A program made the position numbers and the translations under genes. The notes beneath the pieces were generated by a model. That model did not search any database and was not told the origin of the DNA. It saw nothing but the letters and a program-made list of their open reading frames with translations. DNA of 13,678 nucleotides from Trileptium ribeirensis (lineage: Eukaryota; Nematoda; Enoplea; Enoplida; Thoracostomopsidae), in assembly GCA_030248225.1 (NCBI GenBank), contig JASANE010029108.1:1-13678 (forward strand), in the 5' to 3' direction. Positions 8,249-13,678 of this stretch are shown here, one piece after another (positions within the stretch are counted from its first letter, which is position 1; every line of letters starts with the position of its first letter).

Positions 8249-8287
8249 GTAAGTTGTTACTTACCAGGAGTTACATTTTAAATTAAA

Positions 8288-8452
8288 ATATTATTGTTTC
8301 CTCGAGCTAATTTAAAATTTATTTAATTCATCTTGAATACCATTATTGTTCCCTCGAGCTAATTTAAAATTTATTTAATTCATCTTGAATACCATTATTG
8401 TTCCCTCGAGCTAATTTAAAATTTATTTAATTTATCTTGAATACCATTATTT
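8288..8452. repeat. 52-bp minisatellite, about three copies, in intron 2
   Basis: CTCGAG at 8301, 8353 and 8405 marks three units of exactly 52 bases. Each runs through ctcgagctaatttaaaat, tttatttaatt(c/t)atcttga and ataccattattgttcc. The units are nearly identical, with single changes such as c to t in the third, so the expansion is recent. It starts about 40 bases after the exon 2 donor. Confidence 0.95.
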
Positions 8453-9324
8453 TTACAAAACACCCATTTTTTCTTTAACCGAGTAGTCCAACCATCCTGG
8501 TTCAATTTTTTTAATTCAATCGCGTATAAGATTTTGGGTAAAAATTGTGTTTCAGAAATATTGCCAATGATTTCTAAGCAAACACTTAAAATGCGTAAAG
8601 TGCCAGACGGCTTAGCCTTAAACTGGTTATTTCGAGCTCTTCTTTTGTAATGCTGTCTAATGCGGCACGAATTCGGTCCGGCAATTCTAAGTTTGAAGAC
8701 ACTAACTAGTTTACTAAATTAAGTCCGCTAGAAAACAATTTGGCTAATTTTAGCCTGAAAATGGTATTAAACACCTGATTTTTAAAAAGCGGAAAAATAT
8801 ACAGACACGTACACATGGGGGCATGAATGTAGTCATACCTAGACCTTTTGAAAAAATCTAGCTATATTCGCTTACTGAAATTGTCGGTGTTTACAAAAAT
8901 ATTTTAATCATTTGTTACACTAAGTAATCCCTTAAATCTAGCTAAGCCATTAATTTGGTTATTTTTTATTGAAATGTATTATTACTGATTCCGAATTGTA
9001 CACATGTTATTGATCATGTCAATTGAAATAAGTGGCCATCATAATCTATTAAATGTTTTTGACCCGTCTATTCAAGCCTGCAACATAGTACACCAACACG
9101 TGGGTATGGTATCCGGTCCATTCAGCGACTGAAGCAATCAAATCAACTTTTTGCCGAAATAATATACTACACTACTAGCGGTAACAATCAGATTTTAACA
9201 AAATATCTAGCAGACTTATTTTGCACAAATATCCCAACGAGGAATCAAATGTTGTTTCAGCAAATATGCTTATATGTGCCCTATAAGTAAATTTATTGTA
9301 AAATGTTCAAATAATATTTGTAAG
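8453..9324. other. Rest of intron 2, no gene recognised
   Basis: AT-rich intronic sequence running to the acceptor at 9323-9324 (atatttgtaag). A segment at about 8589-8636 weakly resembles 13143-13199 in the same orientation (gtgccagac, ggct, aaactggttt). Nothing else is recognisable. Confidence 0.5.
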
Positions 9325-9539
9325 ATGCCGAGCTAACGAAGAAGATCATCTAACTGTTTATGTCAAAACGCCATCAGACGCAAATCGCCTTCGTGAAATT
9401 AAAACATTTTGCCACGATCGTGTACCGCCTCAAATTATGTCGGCACGCAATGAACTTCGCATCGAATTTCAGTCGTACGCACGTGAAGCGAGTATCGAGG
9501 GGAATTTACGATGGAAAATTGTATGGAAATTTGTTAAAA
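9325..9539 (+). CDS. CUB-domain protein (SOL-1/Neto-like), coding exon 3: second half of CUB domain
   Basis: The exon is 215 bases, entering in phase 2 and leaving in phase 1, and encodes residues 129-199 plus split codons. It supplies the third and fourth CUB cysteines (Cys129 in ECRANEEDHLTVYVK, Cys157 in KTFCHDRVPPQIMSA) and the late strand NELRIEFQSY. The acidic NEED before HLTVYV corresponds to the usual C-x-D/E-x-L-x-V segment, where calcium-binding CUBs place an Asp. The PPQIMS and LRIEF words resemble the insect SOL-1-type CUB. The final strand, GNLRWKIVWKFVK, is unusual: most CUBs have a GF-x-A-x-Y/F pattern there. The acceptor (tttgtaag) has a poor pyrimidine tract. The donor is AAAA|GTATGC. 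A second donor at 9492 (gcga|gtatcg) would remove 48 bases in frame. Confidence 0.8.
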
Positions 9540-10744
9540 GTATGCCATCAGTGATTATTGTCATTTCGGCTTTGTATGTATAGCCAGAAAACCTTATTGG
9601 AATTGCGATGTTGCGTTTTTATTGCGATCCGTACCTGTTTTTGTAGGTATAAGGCTAGTCTAGAACAAACTTTCACTGTTTGGTAATTTCGGTTTATTTG
9701 AAACATAGATCCTATAATTTCAAAAATTTCTAAATGGATCGGTTGAAATTTCAAATACTTCGACGATATATGCATCTTAAAATAGATCAAACTCAATTTA
9801 TAACTATAAAAGTTTCAGTTAATTTATTAGTACATATGATATATAAATATACTATTATTTTGACTAGATGATCTAAACTCCGTAGTCTATAAACAAACAC
9901 TGGCCACAAAATTTTAACATTATGTATCTAAAAACATTAATAAAGTAGAACAAGCGTCGCTGTAGAAAAGTGAATTTTTAACGAGATTTTTGGTAACGGT
10001 TGATGACTGTTTTCTCAAGAGAAATGTGCTACGGCAGTTTATACTACTCAGAGAAATGTATCGTCATCAATCCAAATAAATACAATTTCGTGCTACATAA
10101 ACAAAGTAGAAAAATAAGGGATCGGTGTGGAAAATGCACAGAACATGTGCACATATTTTCACAGTACCAAGCAAGCTTAACCTAGGAACAGTTTTATGTT
10201 TAATATCCTATTTTATTCGCAACTGTATGTTGTTCACAAGACACGAGAATTTAATATTATTGCATGCTGCCGCGTTATGAATAAATGTTTCAAACGCTTT
10301 CACAGCGTTTAGGGGTTGTTACAAAAAATTTTTTCTTACGTAGTAACGATACTTAAATTCAAAGCACGTAAGCATATCGATGTTGTCGAACCATTTCCCA
10401 CTACATCATGATATTGTGACAGTAAACCTTAATGTGCTATGTTGTTTATTTCTCCAAAATATATATTCAGTTTTAAAACTGCCTTCAAATTAAACCTAGA
10501 TATTCATAAACACGTAGATTTCGAAGTGATACAGCAACAACCCTTCAGTGATTTTCACGTAAAACGAAACAATTATGACCGACCAAGAATTGAACTCGGA
10601 AGTATTAATTGCTAGCAATAAATACCAAGCACTACATCACGTAGCATTTCTTAAGCATAGAAAATGTAAGAGTTAAGTGTACGGATATGCGCACTATGTT
10701 AATAGTTTTTAGTACTGGAAAAATTAAGGTAATATATACAAGAG
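9540..10744. other. Intron 3, 5' part, no gene recognised
   Basis: AT-rich intronic DNA. Open frames at 9548-9796 (minus) and 10000-10185 (plus) show no domain, splice pairing or codon bias that would support them. Confidence 0.5.
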
Positions 10745-11130
10745 GTGAGAATTTGACCTCCCATCTCAGCTTGGGTCGGCTGTAGTGCCTAGCTTACTCT
10801 CATGTCTGAAGAACCGAACCAGAGCCTAAAATGTGTCTGTGACAGCTGAGCCTAGCGTATCTGGAAAAGCTCTGGTCGGCTCTTAAAAACTCTTTGCTAA
10901 AACAACAAACATACTTATGACTGATGATGTATAATGCAATAGTTAACAACAGTGACAACAGCTGAGATAATCGAGAATTGGATCTTAAACGCTCCAAAAG
11001 CTAACATATATAGGTCATTTGTTTATTATGTTCTCTTAAAACTGAATCGTTTATTATTAAGAACGTCACAGCTGAGCCGAGCCTGGATTTCCTATCGGAA
11101 GAGTCGAGCCAAGCGAGCCGGACAGTATTA
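10745..11130 (+). repeat. Dispersed repeat of about 400 bp, copy B (intron 3)
   Basis: This is a relative of 2163-2575 in the same orientation. Shared blocks in order are 'gtatctggaaaagctctggt' (versus gtatatcttgaaaacccgtt), 'cggctcttaaaaactctttg', 'aaaacaacaaacatac', an 'acatatatagg' block, and a GAGCCGAGCC-rich end. The copies differ at many positions, so they are old. It runs directly into the 18-bp tandem repeat that follows, and the two may belong to one larger element. Confidence 0.65.
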
Positions 11131-11140
11131 CCACACCTCC

Positions 11141-11195
11141 TGAGGTCCGGACACCAACTGAGGTCCGGACGACCCTTCAGATCCGGACGCCCAAT
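11141..11195. repeat. 18-bp tandem repeat, three units
   Basis: Units begin at 11141, 11159 and 11177: tgaggtccggacaccaac, tgaggtccggacgaccct, and the more diverged tcagatccggacgcccaa. The CCGGAC core is kept in all. Since 18 is a multiple of three, one minus-strand frame reads as a hexapeptide repeat (GRPDLK / GRPDLS), but nothing else suggests coding. Confidence 0.85.
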
Positions 11196-11448
11196 CCTTT
11201 CCATGGGCTTAGCTAACCCCTTCTTGGAATGTCACACTAACCTCCCATCCCACGAAGCGTCGAACTCCGAATTGCTTCTGGCGATTCGACAGCACCGCCA
11301 CCACAACTGCACAACACGGACCCATCTGGGAAGCCGAAGTCCCCCGCCCGCAGACGGTCCGGACCCATCTAGGAGGCAGAAGCCCTCCACCGGTCGCGAC
11401 CCAGCTATCCACCTGGGACTCTGTCCATGTATGGCGTATAAACTGTAA
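11196..11448. repeat. GC-rich island within intron 3
   Basis: This stretch is much richer in GC than its surroundings and is open in a frame on each strand (plus 11203-11448, minus 11209-11412). It contains a degenerate internal duplication: 'cggacccatctgggaagccgaag' (from about 11318) and 'cggacccatctaggaggcagaag' (from about 11360), each followed by cccnccnccg. The TCCGGACC words echo the 18-bp units just upstream. Simultaneous openness on both strands follows from GC-rich composition and is weak evidence for a protein. It is probably the body or tail of a transposed element. Confidence 0.5.
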
Positions 11449-12131
11449 TCTAAAAGCTTTTTACATGTGCAACGTTTGTGCGCTATATCAGCGAAATTAT
11501 GCTAGCTAGTCTTCCCTGTCTAGTTTTATTTCTTGTCAAGTTGCTTCGGTTTGTGGCTGTTACTTATGTTCTGCCCGCTCCAATTTATTAAGTAACAATA
11601 TTTTACTTTGGAAAAGGATTTTAAGCAATCATATTGTCATTTTTGGTATAACTTTTGGTTTACCAGTGGGAACAAAAATTGCCAATCTAAATTAAGCCAA
11701 TAGGAGCCCAATATATTGTGAAGGGGATGTGATCAACGAGAAACAATGGGACTCAAAAGGCCACAACACGCCCAGTTATTCAATATGAAGAAGGCAGCAA
11801 CAAACGATTTTCTGGCGTTTATGTTTTTATGATTTTGAAAAGGCTAACAATAAGATTGACAACCTAAGTGACACTGCGTAATCGAAAGTCTAAACATCGT
11901 ACAAACCCTGTTTAGCAGTTAATCTAAACACAGCATCTAAACTTGTCAAACCGGTTATATCGCGAAATGTCCTATAGTTAGAAACGCAACGGTTCCAACG
12001 AAACACCCAACTTCTCTTTTATGTAGGTAATTTTTCACCTTTTACTGTTAAGGGAAAAATCATTGTATGGTTTCAAGGAACATATGTTCAGTGCTAGAAT
12101 TAGTAATGAGCGTTTGTCATAATATTTATAG
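11449..12131. other. Intron 3, 3' part, no gene recognised
   Basis: AT-rich intronic sequence leading to the acceptor 'aatatttatag' (AG at 12130-12131). No open frame or repeat worth naming was seen. Confidence 0.5.
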
Positions 12132-12170
12132 ATTATGGTATCACAAGCGGCGTTCAGACACGAAAGGATG
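12132..12170 (+). CDS. CUB-domain protein (SOL-1/Neto-like), micro-exon 4: post-CUB linker
   Basis: A 39-base exon between an AG acceptor and a consensus donor (GATG|GTAAGT), entering and leaving in phase 1. It encodes YGITSGVQTRKD with split codons at both ends. The first split codon (a + at) gives Asn200, so the joined protein reads WKFVKNYGITSGVQ. This matches the 'FVTNFGITTG'-type ending of SOL-1-like CUB domains from family knowledge. That match across the junction is strong support for exons 3 and 4 belonging together. Being phase-symmetric and 13 codons long, the exon could be skipped without shifting the frame. Reading through the donor gives a stop at 12190-12192. Confidence 0.75.
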
Positions 12171-12391
12171 GTAAGTATTTTTATTTTGACTAAGACTGTA
12201 TCATTTTTAATTGTTGAAAGATTCTGTACAAGCTTAAATTCAACGCCAGGTTGAAAATACCTTTAACGTAAGAGAACCATTTGTGCTTTGATACAAATTT
12301 GAGACTTAGCCCATGTTGTTGCTTCCAATGAGTAGTTGTGAGCGTAAGACTAGGCGCGCCGACTAAAGTTTTATCCGTCATGCTTAAAGTT

Positions 12392-12515
12392 AAGCTAAAT
12401 TAGTTTATAATCGTTAGATTTACATAAGATAACAGTAAAATTTGTGATGATTTCCTCTTAAAAATAAATTGACTCTATGAGTATAAATTGTGGAACTGGC
12501 GTTATTAAGTATATA
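12392..12515 (+). repeat. Direct repeat of about 125 bp, first copy (intron 4)
   Basis: Shares the order of words with 12604-12727 at an offset of 212 bases: 'attagtttataatcgt', 'gatttacata', 'agtaaaattt', 'gatttcctcttaaaaataaatt', 'agtataaattgtggaact'. About a quarter of positions differ by eye. This is an old local duplication or two related insertions. Confidence 0.8.
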
Positions 12516-12603
12516 TTGTATTATATTTTGTGAAAACACAAGAACACAAGCAACTGAGTTTTAGATGTAACGTTAACACTTACTCGACCTGCTAACCCTG
12601 AAG

Positions 12604-12727
12604 AAGCTCAATTAGTTTATGATCGTCGGATTTACATACAATGATAGTACAATTTGGCTGATTTTCCCCTGAAAAGTAAATTCACCATATTATTAAGCAT
12701 AAATTGCAGAACTGTTATCTATATACT
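12604..12727 (+). repeat. Direct repeat of about 125 bp, second copy (intron 4)
   Basis: Second copy of the preceding repeat: 'attagtttatgatcgt', 'gatttacata', 'agtacaattt', 'gattttcccctgaaaagtaaatt', 'agcataaattgcagaact'. The open frame starting at 12654 lies mostly in this duplicated non-coding DNA. Confidence 0.8.
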
Positions 12728-12992
12728 GTCAAGTGCAAGATGTGAGCATGAGCAACGATTTAAGCCAAATGAATTAGTAGCAACGAAATTTAAGTACATT
12801 TTCTTAAACAACAAATGTCTATTTCGGCTCCAGGAAGTTGTTTTTCTCTTAAGTATAAACTTATTTTGGGAACTATTTATTTTATAAATATATATCACTT
12901 GTGTATATATTATGTTCAAAACCAGAACTAAAAAATATAATTGATGTTGACTTTGTCCTTGCTAAACAAATTTGTCACGCATATTCTTTCAG

Positions 12993-13033
12993 GCAATTTT
13001 CGGGACTTTAGTGCCAATGTGTACATTATTTCG
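12993..13033 (+). CDS. Possible further small exon of the CUB-domain gene
   Basis: A strong acceptor (atattctttcag) ends at 12992. Entering in phase 1, as exon 4 requires, the split codon becomes GGC (Gly) and the frame reads NFRDFSANVYIIS to a donor-like G|GTAAAA at 13034. The phase fits, but the peptide lacks the cysteine and SPNYP signature expected of a second CUB domain at this point in SOL-1-like proteins. The true next exon may lie beyond the window. If the donor is ignored, the frame continues to a stop at about 13112. Confidence 0.2.
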
Positions 13034-13678
13034 GTAAAATTTTTAATTTTATGTGTAGATTGTCAAAAATCCAAACGTTGTTTGCCTAAAATTTACTGCA
13101 TACAATTACTGAACCCGTAAAATCGAAATGCGGATTGTCAGTAAAGACGAAATTCGTGCCAGACTTTGACGGCTCGGCCAAAACTGGTTTGACGAGCGAT
13201 AAATTGTTCTGATACGACGATTGATCTTTGTATACGTTTATTTTTTAATGTCTCAATTGAAGCTGTGAACAAGGAACCAGTAGTTTCATGAGCCTATATA
13301 AATTTGCTGACCCAATGCTGTTAGCAGTATCTGCCAACAGCTTTTGTTGTTGCTGACAACAATTAATTGTAGTAAGTGTTTTATTGAATAATTCACATTC
13401 CGCCTAAACATTTCTAAAAAGACTGCTTTGACTAAGTGGGCTTCATATACGTATTTGCTCTATTTTAGGCGTCTTATAAGCAGATGCTGCAAGTTTGCCG
13501 CGTCAGAATTCTATTTGTAAATTAACTTATGGACCTTATCCGCCCCCAAGTTCCGTGTTTTGTTTCTGTCATTATACGTGAATCAGTGATTTAAATGCAA
13601 TTGCTGTTTCAGAATGACTGACTGTTTTGTTAAAGCAACTCGAACATTTACTGCTAAAATATTTATTCGCCGATTTTT
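13034..13678. other. Non-coding (intronic) right end of window
   Basis: No further exon is recognised. Acceptor-like sites near 13469 (tattttag) and 13612 (gctgtttcag) are followed by in-frame stops in the phase required by exon 4. A segment at 13143-13199 weakly resembles 8589-8636. The CUB gene most likely continues to the right. Confidence 0.45.

Noticed and set aside
8071..8286. Second plus-strand open frame overlapping the CUB exon
   Set aside because: Shadow frame of exon 2; the other frame carries the CUB signature and both splice phases.
8288..8452. CRISPR array
   Set aside because: The three 52-bp units are directly contiguous with no unique spacers, and the context is a eukaryotic intron.
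11001..11204. Minus-strand frame with GRPDL-type hexapeptide repeats
   Set aside because: The repeats simply reflect the 18-bp tandem array; no start context, homology or splice evidence.
11203..11448. Overlapping open frames on both strands in the GC-rich island
   Set aside because: Openness on both strands is expected from few TA-containing stop codons in GC-rich DNA; no motif seen.
12190..12381. Minus-strand open frame of 63 codons in intron 4
   Set aside because: No recognised transposase or other domain and no supporting signals.

Overview
This is eukaryotic, almost certainly invertebrate, genomic DNA. It is AT-rich, has no long uninterrupted reading frame, and carries many degenerate interspersed repeats. 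Short protein-like segments are flanked by GT/AG splice sites, and CpG is not visibly depleted. The conserved protein looks most like the SOL-1/Neto-type CUB proteins of arthropods and other ecdysozoans. I cannot place the species, and I see no bacterial, plasmid or CRISPR architecture.

The main gene is the 5' part of a plus-strand gene for a secreted or membrane-anchored CUB-domain protein, spread over about 5.4 kb. I can chain four coding exons whose phases all agree: a signal-peptide exon (6772-6853), two exons that together make one CUB domain (7948-8248 and 9325-9539), and a 39-base micro-exon (12132-12170) encoding the conserved tail after the CUB domain. Together they give 212 residues, and the frame continues out of the window. 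A further small exon at 12993-13033 is possible but weak. The CUB domain has its four cysteines but carries a Gly/Ser/Asp/Asn-rich insertion of about 43 residues between Cys2 and Cys3. That insertion ends exactly at an exon border.

Upstream, on the same strand, an apparent 3'-terminal exon (4878-5029) encodes one hydrophobic helix and a short polar tail, followed by a stop codon and an AATAAA signal. It is probably the end of another, unidentified membrane-protein gene.

The rest is intergenic or intronic and rich in non-autonomous transposon relics. There are two members of a terminal-inverted-repeat family with evenly spaced GTTCGCGAAC palindromes (about 1242-1768 and 5163-5580). A piggyBac-like TTAA element lies in intron 1 (7089-7659). 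A roughly 110-bp repeat occurs in opposite orientations (2701-2811 and 7737-7852), and a roughly 400-bp repeat occurs twice in the same orientation (2163-2575 and 10745-11130). There is also a 52-bp minisatellite in intron 2, an 18-bp tandem repeat heading a GC-rich island in intron 3, and a diverged direct duplication in intron 4. All calls come from reading the sequence; no alignment or search was run.
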